A stretch of 64,000 nt of DNA from Gentiana macrophylla. Its lineage: Eukaryota; Streptophyta; Magnoliopsida; Gentianales; Gentianaceae. Within the stretch, counting starts at the first letter, position 1; each line of letters starts with the position of its first letter. The notes beneath the pieces were generated by a model that was not told the DNA's origin, searched no databases, and worked only from the letters and a program-made list of their open reading frames with translations. A program made the position numbers and the translations under genes. The DNA is taken from the NCBI GenBank assembly GCA_026214975.1, contig CM047806.1, forward strand, positions 97,115,811 through 97,179,810, in the 5' to 3' direction. Shown piece after piece: positions 1-12,059 of the stretch.

Positions 1-1082
1 TGGTAGTAGACAATCAATATGCAAGCTACCATCTTTACTTGGTCCATAATAGCCCATACACAGAAAGAACTAGAGCTGTCGATATTGAGCGCTAACTCAT
101 ACCGCAAACCCGCCTAGACAGCTGTCGACACTGATCAGTACGTTCCTAGGGTCCATCAAGATAATGTCCAAATTAACACTTCAATATTCGTATTCATGCT
201 AATTTTATGAAGACATGCAAATAGTTGATCATGCTACTAACATGTAAATTAAATATATCGATCAACGTAGCTGGCGCCGATTATCATGAATTATTAATTT
301 ACTAGGTATTCAGATCTAGCGATATTGACCATCGCAGATCTAAAGAACGCAATCACTATTCTATGATTTTTTCACCAACGAATTCGATCTATAACACATG
401 GTGTAAAATAAACTAACTACTTCATAATTAAACTGAATAAGCAATTAAAACATACTAGTCGAATAAAACAACGATAGATCTATATCTTGGAAAAGACAAA
501 AAATCATACCCTTGAAGACGAGCGTAGATCTCCCTCGGGTCTCTCCCTAGGCGGTGACTTCGTCGTCTCTCCGACCAGAACTCATAAAATAATAAAATAA
601 AGAACAAAGAACTTTTATTGCTTAGTAATTGTAGTAGTTGTGTGCTACCAATGTTACATTCAATTCTGAGGCGAAACCTCTTATTTATAGCTATCTAAAC
701 CGACTTAGAAACACCTATATCTACCCCTCGTCCAAGAAAACGTGTTTCGGATGATTCTGGAACCTCGGTAAGTCGGTGCTCATCCTCGGTAATCCGATGT
801 CAATTTTGTAGAATACCGTAACCCCAATCCTTTCGTTCAGTCCACTCCAGATTCGTCCATGATGCTCAACCCAATATTTCGTATCCTGAAAATAATCAAA
901 TAATGCACGAAATAATATTGAAACAGGAAAAATAAATGCTAAGTGCAGATTTCTCGACCCACGAACCCGACATATGATATTCAACTCAAATGGCTCATAT
1001 TTATAAGTCGAAACAACTATTTTTAGCTCATAATGGATAAAAAGTTGATATCGTAGGATATACTATTTTAACCGTCTTCAAT
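1..1082 (-). repeat. Athila-like LTR, partial (cut by window edge)
   Basis: The reverse complement of this stretch matches 23148-24257 almost throughout, including a TATA-like box (minus strand, near 682-690). The shared border at 1082/23148 begins TGA(A/T)GACGG on the LTR-sense strand, as expected of an LTR 5' end. It therefore looks like the 5' part of an LTR in minus orientation whose other end lies left of base 1. No protein-coding function: the short open frame at 721-984 is inside the LTR and recurs at 23244-23435 only because the DNA is repeated. Confidence 0.75.
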
Positions 1083-1084
1083 CA

Positions 1085-2540
1085 CTAGAATATGACATCA
1101 AGAAAAACCAAGTTTCTTCTTCCCAATGGCTAGGACAAGAAATCAAAATTACTCGCCTTTTATCACAAAAGTAACGTTGGACTTTTCTTAAAAAATCACG
1201 TTCAAATCAATAATTTGGTGTTGAGAGAAACTCTTTTTATAGGCTAATAATCAAATAGTTTTAGAGTTTATCTTATACACATATATTTATCTTTTCCTTT
1301 AAGGAAAATAAAATATTTATCCAATAGGAAAACAATTTCTTATTTATCCAATAAGAAAACTAATTTATTTTTTATAATTATTTAACACATAAATAATTAT
1401 ATTTTCCATATTATAATTAATTAGGAGAAAATTTCTTTTCCCAAAATCAAAAAAATATGGCGCCATTTTTATGCCATTTGGGATAATAAAAATTGTCTTT
1501 TCTATATTATGTATTATTTACCGTATAAATAATATCCGCATATTCATTAAATAGACCAACTATTTAATTTATTCTCGAGTTTCCAAATACTAGATTTCAC
1601 TCAAATGTTAGGAGCCAACCTGGGGACCTATAACAAGTAGCTACAATAAAATGAGTAAAATATTAATCAAACAAAATATTTCTACTCAACTTATAAACTT
1701 TGGAATTACGCCACCATAAATCCGAAACTGAACTCTATCGATTATAGATATATATAACTTATTCTTAGAAAGTCGAGTCAATAAGTGTACATTGATATAA
1801 TCATTACATATAGAGTAACCCTCCATAGACTATCCGTAACGAAGCGGGATTATTTCCGTAAATCTTCTTCATTACATCTTATCATTATTTACCATCAACC
1901 CACTAGTGATCAATTAGTTCATAACCAATATGAACTCGGCCGATCGATCAATTTCTAGGATCAACAAATAAGGGGATTGTTTTTATACTTCCCGCAGGAA
2001 GGAATTAATTCCATATCTGTGAGACACACACTTCTCACTCATTCCAGAATAGTGCCAACATGAAAGTGATTCGGACCGCGCCTCATAGAAATCCTTAACG
2101 AACACATCAAACCCTATCTTGAAACAAGCAGGCGTCTTTAATCACTTCTGGTTTAAGGTTAATCCATATACAATCATCTTGTGATCTAATAAGATTTCTC
2201 AATCACGGAATTATATGAGAAACGCAGATTAAATCGGTCCAGTCCTATATGACTACATCATATATAAATGCCCCACTTAGATAACCAATATCGATGGTCC
2301 GGCTAAGGCGGTCACACCATAAAGTGCTCTTGGCGCATTAATGGTGGTTTAATCATCAGACCCCATACTTTGATTAAGTTCACCACGGACTTACAGTTCA
2401 TAAACTTAATCCTCATGTGTGACACACACTAAGTTATATGGCTACATATGATACGACTTGGGGTTTTCAGTAGTGTAATACTATGAGCACGAAGTAAATA
2501 ATAAGATGAGAATAAATTTGTCATTTACTCATTATAAAAA
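1085..2540 (-). repeat. Copia-type LTR fragment (solo or truncated)
   Basis: AT-rich, gene-free block whose part 1790-2175 occurs again at 24606-24860 (same orientation) and 24870-25152 (inverted). Read on the minus strand it has the layout of a plant Ty1/copia LTR: a long U3 followed by a TATA-like box at about 1234-1242. Assignment to copia is by recalled resemblance and not by a matching second LTR. Exact ends are not resolved. It abuts the Athila-like LTR at 1082. Confidence 0.5.
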
Positions 2541-2656
2541 GAATTCCAGAAGTTGTTTTTCGGGCGCTACTTCCAACAGCTTCTTGGTGACTTAAGTGTA
2601 CGAATACCGCCAGGCATTCCTCTTAGATTCCTGTAATCCATGAGAGGACTAAACAT

Positions 2657-2861
2657 ATTGAAGCGGAATGTCACTTTGTTCGTGACACAATTATTGATGG
2701 CCTCATTGCTCCTGATTATGTTACTCCGCGGGCTAAGCTCGATCACTGATATTTTCCCTAAGGCACTGGGAAAACAACAATTTGACTTCTTACTTAGAAA
2801 GTTGGGCATTTACGATCTCCATGCTCCAACTCGAGTGGGGTATTGCGGGCATCGATTGTAA
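2657..2861 (+). pseudogene. Ty1/copia RNase H C-terminal tail, broken
   Basis: Reading + strand frames across one frameshift (about 2740-2745) gives the typical end of a plant copia polyprotein: a CHFVRD segment, then DIF-KALGKQQFDFLLRKLGI and a LHAPT end. In intact elements this is the last part of RNase H, which degrades the RNA strand during reverse transcription. A G-rich stretch at 2830-2838 could be the polypurine tract. Upstream pol is missing, so this is only the 3' tip of an element. The catalytic residues are not included. Confidence 0.7.
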
Positions 2862-2989
2862 TATTATATTAAATTAAGAATGAGTCCATTTTGAGTAGGT
2901 GAAAGACATAGTTGGTATTTTATGGAGTTAGGGTTTTCCTTATGATGTAACTGAATGGATTGATGAATGAAATTAGAAAATTATTATCA

Positions 2990-4170
2990 TTTATCAAATT
3001 TGTCAGAAAGTCTGGGAGAGCATGGATCCACGGTTCAAGTGGTACCCACTTTCCAACGAAGACCCATGTAAAGAAGCTCTTTACCATTCATGACACTTCT
3101 CCAAATCGCCGAGGGGTGCCCAATAATAGAATCATATATAAAATCAGGCCTTCCAAAGTACTTTGATTTGAGGACGCGAGCCAAGACAGATTATAGATCG
3201 GTATTCGGTCGTAATCCTTTAAGATTGCTTTGCAAGGAGACCATAGGTAGAACATTCTAAATCAAGAAATCCTTGCCCTCCATTTGCCTTCCGTTTGCAA
3301 CACGCCTCTCAAGATTTCCAATGAACTTTTCGCATACCCTCCGACGAGCCACAAAAAAATTGTCCAGTAAGTTTCTCTAAATCCATTATGATCACTTTTG
3401 GAAAGGCAAAGCTCTTCATCACATACAGAAGAAAAGCCTCAACAATAGCTTTGAGAATATTCTATTTTCTAGTAGGGATGAAAGCTTTCTATTCCATCCG
3501 TTCAATTTCCCATGAACTCTCTGTTCGACCGTCCAATTATTAAGGGTAGACCAAAGTATTTCTTTTTACCACTATATAAAGGAATTTGAAAAAGAGAAGA
3601 TAGCTCAACACTTACTGCTCTACCGATGCGCTTTCTAAAGAAAAAAAAAATGATTTGCGTAAATTTAATTTTTGCCCGATAAACTTTCATGCTTGACTAG
3701 CAGCTGGAGATGGCTTGACAAAAGTCATGTAGCTTATGTAACACCAAATTGTAGTCTGCGAATAAAAAGTGCGTCAACTCATGTGAATTTTGCTTGCCAA
3801 AAAACACACCATGGAGAGAATGAGAATCAACTGCCCGCTGAATCATCGATGAAAACACTTCTGCATGCACATAATATTAAAAAAAATGCGAGAGTGGATT
3901 TCCTTGTCTTATCCTACTAAAAGGTTGCACTTCTGGAGATGGGTGTCAATTGATAAGAATCTGGAACTTAGGAGTAGATATACAAGCCATGATAGACGAA
4001 ATGATGGTATCCAGAAAGCTCATTCTCTTCATAATGGCTCGAAGAAAATCTCACTACATCCTATCAAACTCTTCCATCAGAGGTTGCCCTGAGAAAAGGT
4101 TGAGAAGGCCTGGGCCTCCATTTTCTAAGGACCCTAGAAATTTCAATCATTATATAATAGTTATAAAAGA
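2990..4170 (-). pseudogene. LINE (L1-type) ORF2 reverse transcriptase relic
   Basis: The minus strand read leftwards shows, in order and in shifting frames, pieces of a plant LINE ORF2. They are an EFDRM--DFLRAIM segment near 4070 (RT palm, normally AYDRVEW), a segment near 3700 in place of the post-FADD region, KKKYFGLPLIIGRS near 3540, an AIVEAF-LYVMKSFAFPK thumb segment near 3420, and LARVLKSKYF...IWRSVMNGKELL near 3150. Several in-frame stops and frameshifts make it non-functional. Endonuclease and 3' end were not found. The order of motifs is good evidence despite the decay. Confidence 0.75.
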
Positions 4171-5362
4171 ACTTCTTTTAAGCCCAACTATAAGTCTTTG
4201 AACAAAATCCACTTACACAACTGTTCGACCCTTAATCCAGTAACCCACTTTAAAACAAATACCCACCACTTCTTTTTTTACTAACCCACGAGTTTTGGTT
4301 TTGAAATGATAATAAAGTAAACATCAAACCCAGTACCGCACAATGAATTACCCATCACTCCTAATTCTCAATCTGCTGTGTTTGTTCTAATCTGGTTTTG
4401 TGAATCAATCTTTTTGTCTCTCTAAATGAAATAAAAACGCACTAATGCAAACAGTACCCGTCAAATCAAAGACGAATCGATGAATTGTTGTCTGTTGATT
4501 GAAAAAAGTTATACCTCAAATCTAAAGGCCTTTGTCCAGCAAAATGGAATTGATCCCCGAATTTCACAAAACCGGCTCTGGCTTTCATCATGTCGAGCTT
4601 ATAGGACAAATAATTGTTGCTCCCTAAGTTTACAAGATTCATTGAGTGGAATGACTTATTTACCCCTGTTTATGACTCATTTGACTTATTTTCGGGGTGG
4701 TTTGTCGATTTATATGCAATATTCGCCGTTGCATTCACAACGAGGTCAAAGGCAATTAGTCCATAAACCTCATCATTTTAGGTGAATTATTGCACATTTC
4801 ATGGCCTATTTTATTTGCGTGAGTTATGCCTGGTATTTCTGTCATGTCTCACAGATTTTAGGTGATTTGGAACCCGATGATCGAAGCGTTTTTGCGGATA
4901 CAAGACAATTGCAAATTTGGAAGCCGAATGAAGAAAAGATGAAATTTTGGAGAAACTGCTTCAAAAGCTGCAACTTCTGAGCCCAAAGTCGCAGCTTTTT
5001 TTGGAGTATTCTTCCCCAGAAGTGGCGACTTTCGATTTCAAAGTTGCAGCTCCTAGGTTAAAATTTATAAATTTTCATTTATAACTAAAACAGTGGACAT
5101 TCATTAGGGTATACATTTTTTACACTTTTTTCGACTAGTAGACCTCAGAAGAGGCGAATTTAACTCTCAAAACTCTAGCTCTTCATATTTTATGGAATTC
5201 TTCGAGAGATATTGAGATTATGTTTATAGAATTCAAGCAGATGTTTTTCTTGATGCGTTTTCATTGATTATTCGATCCGGGTGGAATTTTTTGTTGTTGC
5301 ACTTTTCAATACAATTGGTAAATTTCTTTCTTTAATTTGTTTATATGGATTCTGATATGATT
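4171..5362. other. Gene-free stretch, probably LTR-derived
   Basis: No convincing coding region. Short frames (4480-4785 is the longest) show no recognisable motif. The part from about 4960 to 5340 has alternating GC-rich and T-rich phrases of the kind found in leaders or LTRs of plant Ty3/gypsy elements, but no second copy in the window proves this. Confidence 0.3.
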
Positions 5363-5584
5363 TTTGCTTGCGTTCTTGATGCGATCATGAGTAGCTAAAT
5401 CTATTATAGCCAAATTATGTGACGGTTAACGAAATCTTTGCTTGCGTTCTTGATGCGATCATGAGTAGCTAAATCTATTATAGCCAAATTATGTGACGGT
5501 TAACGAAATATTTGCTTGCGTTCTTGATGAGATCATGAGTAGCTAAATCTATTATAGCCAAATTATGTGACGGTTAACGAAATC
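5363..5584 (+). repeat. 74-bp tandem repeat, three copies
   Basis: Three consecutive units start at 5363, 5437 and 5511, each 74 bp, each beginning TTTGCTTGCG and ending GGTTAACGAAAT. Only a few substitutions separate them (for example GATGCGATC versus GATGAGATC in unit 3). Such near-identity points to a recent local triplication or to an assembly artefact. No coding potential. Confidence 0.95.
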
Positions 5585-6838
5585 GATGTCTTGATTGATG
5601 ATTTGAGATAGGTTTGTAGAAACAAAATATTATATGGTACGTCAAATATGTCACATAATACAATTGTCCTAAATTAAATTTATTTTATATTATTTCCCAT
5701 AAAATATACTAGGGAATGATGTAAAATAAATTATTAATCAAAATCTATTAAAATAAATTTAAAGATTTTATTATTTTTAATTAAATTGCTATGTAGATAT
5801 GCAAAATATGTATGACATATTATATTTGTCACACACTACACATGTCATTAAATCTACGTATTTTTATATTATTTCCAACTTTAAATATTGGTAGATAATA
5901 TAAAAGTCAATAAATCATAAAAATCTCTTAAAAATCAATTAATTAGGAGATTTTATTGATTTATAATAAATGTGGAGATCTTCTCGAAATTGCAAGGACC
6001 AATCAGAAAAGTCTGGACACATTAATTAAATGAGGATATTTTAGGAATCAATCAGAGTGTGGACACAATAAATGAGTGTGGATCATTAAATGCGAATTAA
6101 TTCCAGGGCACTCATCCAGCACTATAAATAGGAGAGGTTTTGGTCATTTGCAAACACAAAAACACAGAGCATTGACACAGAAAACGGAAGCACACAAGGA
6201 TTCAAGATTGGAGAGGAAGCATCAAGCACTCCATTCAAGCTTCAAGCACCAAGAAGGAGGAGATCAAGGGAGCACAAGGAGCAATTAAGTGTTCTTCGAC
6301 CTTTCAAGATTCTCTATCAAATCCAGTGTTCTTCAACAATTACTTGAAGATCATCCACCAAGAAATCCAGAGTTCTTTAACCAGCTTCGAGGATCTTCCA
6401 ACCCAATCAGGAGGGCGAAGGTGAGTCAAAGCACTTCTTCAAATATCCATTCAAATCAAACATTCTGCCGCCATATTCGGGTGAAACCAACCACAAAGTC
6501 AAGATCTTCCGCCATATCCGGGAGAGAGCAACCACATATTCGAGATCTTCTGCTATACTCGGGAGAAATCAACCAAAGTCCGATTCTTCCGCCATATCCG
6601 GGAGTAGCCAACCACAAAGTCAAAATATTCCGCCATATCCGGAGGAAATCAACTGAAGTCATGATCTTCCGCTAAATCCGGGAGTCCAATAATTTTCAAC
6701 AATTAAAGAGGAGAATCAAAGGAATAAAGAGATTGTACCACTTTTATTTTTCAAAATTAATAAAAATTCGATTTTTACAATTTTGTGTATTCTTTGTTAC
6801 TTTCAGGGATTAAACATGAAATTTGCGTTACAAATTTC
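5585..6838 (+). repeat. Putative 5' LTR and leader of the Tat element
   Basis: AT-rich U3-like DNA is followed by a clear TATA box (6121-6129, ACTATAAATAGG context), then a transcribed-looking segment that ends directly before the primer binding site at 6839. No matching 3' LTR was found behind the element near 15.2 kb, so the left end is not fixed (anywhere between about 5585 and 5650). Confidence 0.5.
6468..6700 (+). repeat. About 40-bp minisatellite, six imperfect units
   Basis: The core CCGCCATATCCGGGAG (variants CTGCTATACTCGGGAG, CCGCTAAATCCGGGAG) recurs at 6468, 6509, 6550, 6589, 6630 and 6669, spacing 39-41 bp, separated by CAACCA-CAAAGTC-like spacers. It lies between the TATA box and the primer binding site of the Tat element, so it would be in the 5' leader RNA. 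The open frame 6289-6675 is a by-product of this repeat. Confidence 0.9.
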
Positions 6839-6856
6839 TGGCACGCCCGGTGGGAC
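6839..6856 (+). other. Candidate primer binding site of the Tat element
   Basis: TGGCACGCCCGGTGGGAC stands directly after the LTR/leader and 45 bp before the gag start. Tat-lineage elements of many plants have this phrase at the tRNA-primer position. The exact primer tRNA cannot be named from sequence alone. Confidence 0.6.
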
Positions 6857-6900
6857 CGATCTCTCCTTTCATCTCTCCTTTTCAAAGAAATCAAGAACAA

Positions 6901-8724
6901 ATGGCACCAAACGTTGCTTCTACCGCTCCGAAGGTTGCTGCTGCAAAGATTGTGGCTTCGAAGGGCGCTACTGCGAAGGTTGCTAGTGCTAATGATGTTT
7001 TCCCATCTCAGGGACAACCTTTGGGTCCTATCACTTGTAGCATGTCAAAGGACTTTGGCATCCCCCTCATTTTCCCGTAGGAAACTTCTGATGGGTCCGC
7101 GTCACCAATGGCTGCTGACGTAATGATGACGAATTCCACCACTCTGGAGGAGCATATGGCTAGCCACACAAAGGCTATTGAAGCCCTCACGTCGCATGTT
7201 CAACTCAAGACATGCAAATTGTGAAGCTCACCAGCAAACTTGATTCTATTGGAAAAACAAGTAAGGCGAAAGAGGTGGAGCATGACGAAGAGGACGAGCA
7301 TGATGTCACTTCCAAGGATCAAGAAGCCTTCAAATCTTTTTGCATGGTGAATAACTTGAGGGTTGCTCCGGAAAACACCTTCAAAGTTCAGGAAGCCTCA
7401 AAGTCTTTTACTTTGGCGAGTGATCAAAAGATTCCCCAGACGGAACCATTCTAATCAGCCAACTACAGAGTTCATTATGGGGATGATCAGTGACAAAGTC
7501 AGAGGGTCCATGAAGTCGTCTCAGACTTATATCAATCCATACTCCAAAATAATTGATGATTTGAAAAGGCTGGTCGGTTATCAACCACCGAATTTCCAGC
7601 AATTCGACGGGAAAGGCAACCCAAAGCAACACATCGCCCATTTCGTTGAAACTTGCAACAAGGCTGGGACCTATAAAGATCACCGGGTGAAGCAATTCAT
7701 GCGTTCTCTCAAAGGAAAATCCTTTGATTGTTACACCGATCTCGCCCATGCCTCTCTAGACAGCTGGGAGCAACTGGAGCAGATTTTTCTCAATCATTTC
7801 TACAGCACTCGTAGAACTGTGACTATGGTGGAGCTGACCAACTCCCACTAGTGGAAAGAGGAGAAGGTCGTGGATTACATCAATAGATGGAGGAGCCTTA
7901 GCCTCAACTGCAAAGATCAACTCTCTGAAGCCTCCACTATTGAGATATGTATCCAAGGTATGCATTGGGGACTGCAATACATCCTTAAGGGGATTCAGCC
8001 AAGGTCGCTTGAGGAGTTAGCCACTCGTGCCCATGATATGGAGTTAAGCATTGAGGCCAATGAATTCCAATCCCCTGTTCAAGATCCAAGAAAAGGGAAT
8101 GAAAAACAAGAAATTAAAAGGTTTGTAAAAGCTTCTCCTAAAACGGAGAAGAAGGAGTTGAACACCACCACTATAGCTCCCGTAAAGGTCAACAACCCGA
8201 TGCCAATCCAGCTTGAGTGGAGGAAGGTTGAACCATGACAAGGTGAAAGGCGTAGGCCTACATTGAACGAGAGGCAACAAAGGATGTATCCATTCTTTGA
8301 TTTTGACGTACCTGCAATTTTTTATGAACTGCTGAAATTAAAGCTCATCATGCTTCCAGAAACAAAGCAACCAGGAGATGCAGCGAAAGTTCATGAAGGA
8401 AACAATTGCAAATATCATCGATTATCTGGTCATCCCATCGAAAAATACTTTGTATTCAAGGACAAAGTTATGCATTTGGCTAAGGAATGGAAGGTAGTGC
8501 TTGAAGAACAGAAGGCAAGCACGAATCAAATCACCAAAGCAGAACCGACAAATGGTCACTGCATGACCATTCAGTTCAGATCACTTGACCCCGTTGCAAT
8601 TAAATTCAACGACTCTATACCCATAGCCAAGAAAGAGTCCGGAACGTCTCTCAATCAAACAAGAGTCATTGCGGAAGCAGAGAAAGGTGATGGTGGATGG
8701 ATTCTGGTGACCCACAAGAAATAG
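6901..8724 (+). pseudogene. gag: Tat gag (capsid and degenerate zinc knuckle)
   Basis: Structural protein that would package the element RNA. ATG at 6901 opens an alanine/lysine-rich N-terminus, broken by a stop at 7078. The capsid core is at 7460-8238: QFDGKGNPKQHIAHFVETC, then SWEQLEQIFLNHFYSTRRT, a stop at 7849, then DYINRWRSLSLNCKDQLSE and LEELATRAHDMELSI. A second part, 8263-8724, holds a knuckle-like CKYHR-x-GHPIEK segment whose last expected cysteine is tyrosine (EKYFVF). Frames change between 7212 and 7463 and stops separate the blocks, so no functional Gag is possible. Confidence 0.85.
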
Positions 8725-8763
8725 CAAAGGAAGTCAACCTACTTCAACCCAACATAACCAAAG

Positions 8764-9490
8764 ATGAATTATGCCAAGTCTTCCAATCCAAAGGGAGGCC
8801 GAAGGGCAAGAAAGTTTAAAAAGAAACAAAGGAAGATAAACAATAAAGTGAAGAGCATTCTCCCTGAAGAGGTTGACTACAGAAGCCCTCGCACTCTAAT
8901 CACCTTATTGCAGTACATGCCCAAGAGAGTCCTCGAAGTTAAGACGACTGAAGAAAACTTAGAGGAGAAAGTTGTCCCATGTTATGCTATCCATGCAAAG
9001 GAAAGAGACGTTGCAAAAGAAAATGAATACTCATTGACTGAGGAAGAGCCTTCCAACAATGCAAAGTCCAACAATGCAAAGCTCGCTTGCACGGTTGAGA
9101 TCACTTTCACATATGATAATATGATTCTCGGATCAGCGCTCTATAACCGTCCGCTGTTCGTCACAGCATACACGCGTGAGCAAAAGGTTAATCGTGTGCT
9201 ACTAGATGGAGGATCGGCTGTAAACATATTGCCACTCCGAGTATTGAAAGAGTCTATGGATGAATTCTCCGGTAGTCACCTTATGATTCATGGGTTCTAC
9301 CAAGGGGGCAAAGAGCCATTAGGGTCAGACATGACATTTTGATTGATGAGCTATCTTCAAGTGCACTGTTCCATGTGATTGACGCTAGGACATCCTACAA
9401 CATACTGTTAGGGAGGCCGTGGTTACATGAGAATGGAGTCATCCCTTCAACCTTCAACAGTGCTTTAAATATTGGTGCAATTGGGTGTTA
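8764..9490 (+). pseudogene. Tat aspartic protease region
   Basis: Would cut the Gag-Pol polyprotein. After a lysine-rich linker, the protease fold is visible at 9090-9342: LDGGSAVNILPLRVLKE. This matches the family's active-site loop (usually DDGSAVNIL or DGGSAVNIL) in the position of the catalytic D-[ST]-G. A one-base frame change at about 9342 leads to the second half, IDELSSSALFHVIDA followed by YNILLGRPWL, the typical end of this protease. Broken by that frameshift and by a stop near 9490. Confidence 0.8.
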
Positions 9491-10690
9491 AGAAAGGTCG
9501 TTGCTGATGAAAAACATTTCACTAAAGCTGAGACTCACTTTGCAGATGCAAAATTCTACTTGAAGCCGACTCCTTTGAAGATAGTAGGCATTTCCAAGCC
9601 ACAAGAAAGAGATGATGAAGAGAAGGCCATGTCATCTGAAGATAAGAAATAGGTTGGCAAGCGTGGAGAGGCAAAGTCATCAATGCCTCAACATGCCTTA
9701 ATGGAATGCGGAGATACTTATCCACCTCAAAGATCCAAGGCGTTGAGTGGCCTAATGCTGCCGCTTCCCAAGATCAATACCGTGAAGATGGATGCACCTC
9801 TACAGGGGTTTACCCGTCCTAAAGAAGGTCTGGTTATAGAACATGGAACATTGCCAGCCACAAGAAAGGAAGGCTTTGATCCTATCACCTAAAAACTCCT
9901 TGCAAAGGTAGAAAATGGATCCCGAAGACCTGCTCTTAAGATGGGGGCAAAAAGAAAAGAATCTACGGGAATCCAAAGGTCTATAAACGCAAATGTTCCG
10001 GTTATTGGGTCTCGAAAAAGTCTAGGGTATAACCCCTCACCGCATGTCCGTATATCAATAAGGAAAGAAACTAATAACTATGTTGGAGTTGAAGATGAAT
10101 CATCGTCATCGAACATCCCAGAACCTCTACATGCAAGACAATAAGTGTTTGAGAGGTTGCAACCCAAGAAAGAACGTGTCTCGGTCTTTGAAAGGCTTTC
10201 GGTCACAACCAAGAATCCACTAAAATCTAAGGGTATCAAGAGCCGAAGACGATCAACACACATGCATGCTTCTGTAAAAGAGATGACAAACATTGATTCT
10301 AAAGAAATCAAGAGCCTGGTCCCGTCTAGAATGAAGCGTTGTACATGTCCTCTCGTTCATTGTGGAAATATAATGGAGGCTAAAATGCGCACGGTGGTGT
10401 AAATTGGAACTCATGACAAGAACGATATGGAGGATATGCCTCTGGCAAAGCAAGAAAATGAGCTTGAAGAGAGTGTAGGCTCCTCTTTCTATAAGAACAT
10501 TGAGGAACAAGAAGGCTTCCCAACCAAAAGTGAAGCGTTCGTAGAATATGCGGGAGGTTTGATTCAAGGAGACCTTCAATATGCCTCCGTCCATCATATT
10601 ACTCTTAGTAATGATGATGTGGAAGAAGATGCTGAAGGGGTCAATTCCACAGTTGATGAGTTAAAAAGAAATCAATCTCGGCACCCAAAA
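9491..10690 (+). pseudogene. Tat protease-RT linker, stop-ridden
   Basis: From about 9683 a single reading frame (frame 2) continues to 10691, interrupted by stops at 9890, 10142 and 10400. It contains charged, low-conservation text with FERLQPKKERVSVFERL at about 10145-10200, a phrase pattern known from linkers of this clade. No enzymatic domain is visible. It is the spacer between protease and reverse transcriptase in the ancestral polyprotein. Confidence 0.65.
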
Positions 10691-12058
10691 TGAGCCGCGA
10701 CCAACCTTCATCAGTGCTCTTATGTCCCCAGAAGAGGAAAAGGATTATCTCATGTTATTGAAAGAGTACATAGATGTTTTTGCATGGACGTACAAAGTGA
10801 TGCCCGGCTAGACCCAAAGGTGGCGGTCCACCAATTGTTTGTGAAGAAAGGATCGTGCCTTGTCAACCAAGCTCAAAGGAGGTTTAGACTGGACCTTGGG
10901 CCTCTCATAGAAGCAGAAGTCAACAAACTCATTGAGGCAAGCTTCATTCATGAGGTTAGATATCCAACATGGATTTCAAGCATCATACTCGTAAGGAAGA
11001 AGAATGGGCAAATTCGCGTCTGCGTAGATTTTCGAGACTTGAACAACGCATGCCCCAATGATGATTTTCTCTTACCGATCACTGAGCTGATGGTAGATTC
11101 AACCACAGGTCATGAGGTGTTATCCTTCATGGATGGATCTTCGGGGTATAATCAAATCCGGATGGCTCTAGTAGATGAAGAACTCAAGGCATTTCGAACA
11201 CCCAAGGGTATCTATTGCTACAAGGTGATGCCATTTGGATTAAAGAATGCTGGGGCAACTTATCAGCGTGCGATGTAGAAAATCTTTGATGACATGCTAC
11301 ACCAACACGTTGAATGTTATGTTGATGACGTGCTCATCAAGTCGAAGAAGAAGGCCGACCACATAAACAACTTGAGATGAACCCCCTAAAGTGCACCTTT
11401 GGAGTCAGTTCAGGCAAATTCCTCGGCTTCATCATACATCATCGAGGAATAGAAATCGACAAGTCCAAAGTTGAAGTCATAATCAAAATGCCAGAGCCTC
11501 GTAATCTACATGAACTTAGAAGCCTGCAAGGGAGACAAGCATACATACGAAGGTTCATATCAAACCTCGTTGGAAGGTGCCAACCTTTTAGCCTTCTGAT
11601 TAAAAAAGGAGTTCCGTTCGAGTGGGACAGCTCATGTAGAAAAGCGGTTGAAAACATTTAATCATATCTGATGAATGCTCCAGTCTTGGCAGCCCCTGTT
11701 AAAGGTAAACCTCTTATCCTTTATATCACCATCCAAGAACGGGCGGTAGGTGCACTGCTCGCTCAGGAGAAAGACAAGGGCAAAGAAAGTGAATTATATT
11801 ACTTGAGCAGAACGATGACTCCTCATGAGCTGAAATACTCTCCATTTGAGAAGATCTTCCTGTTGCTCATATTCGCTATCCAGAAGCTAAATCACTACTT
11901 TCAAGCACATATTGTGCATCTGGTGTCAAAGGAAAATCAACTGAAATACGTCATGTCCAAGCCAGTATTGTCAGACCGATTGGCGAGATGGTACTTTCAA
12001 CTGCAACAGTTTGAAATTGTATATGTTCCTCAAAAGGCTGTGAAAGGGAAAATGTTGG
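10688..12058 (+). pseudogene. pol: Tat reverse transcriptase and first RNase H
   Basis: Copies element RNA into DNA. A short excursion into another frame (10688-10800: PRPTFISALMSPEEEKDY) precedes RT in frame 2: RVCVDFRDLNNACPNDDF, FMDGSSGYNQIRMA, FGLKNAGATYQRAM, a TAG at 11276, then the catalytic CYVDD at 11315-11329, intact. A small deletion (about a dozen codons) and a frame change at 11370-11377 lead to MNPLKCTFGVSSGKFLGFI, a stop at 11659, and the RNase H/connection part with RAVGALLAQE, YYLSRTMTPHELKYS and LSDRLARWYFQLQQFEIVY. A further frameshift at about 12058 ends it. Confidence 0.9.
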
Positions 12059-12059
12059 G

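Noticed and set aside
721..984. Conserved short frame shared with 23244-23435
   Set aside because: Shared because both lie in the same LTR; flanked by TATA box and LTR ends, so the similarity is DNA-level.
4480..4785. 101-codon open frame
   Set aside because: No domain or family resemblance; surrounded by decayed repeat DNA; composition fits chance.
6289..6675. 128-codon open frame
   Set aside because: Created by the 40-bp minisatellite, whose unit length does not keep a codon repeat; lies between TATA box and PBS.
5363..6700. CRISPR-like spaced repeats
   Set aside because: Units are contiguous tandem repeats without unique spacers, in a plant transposon context.
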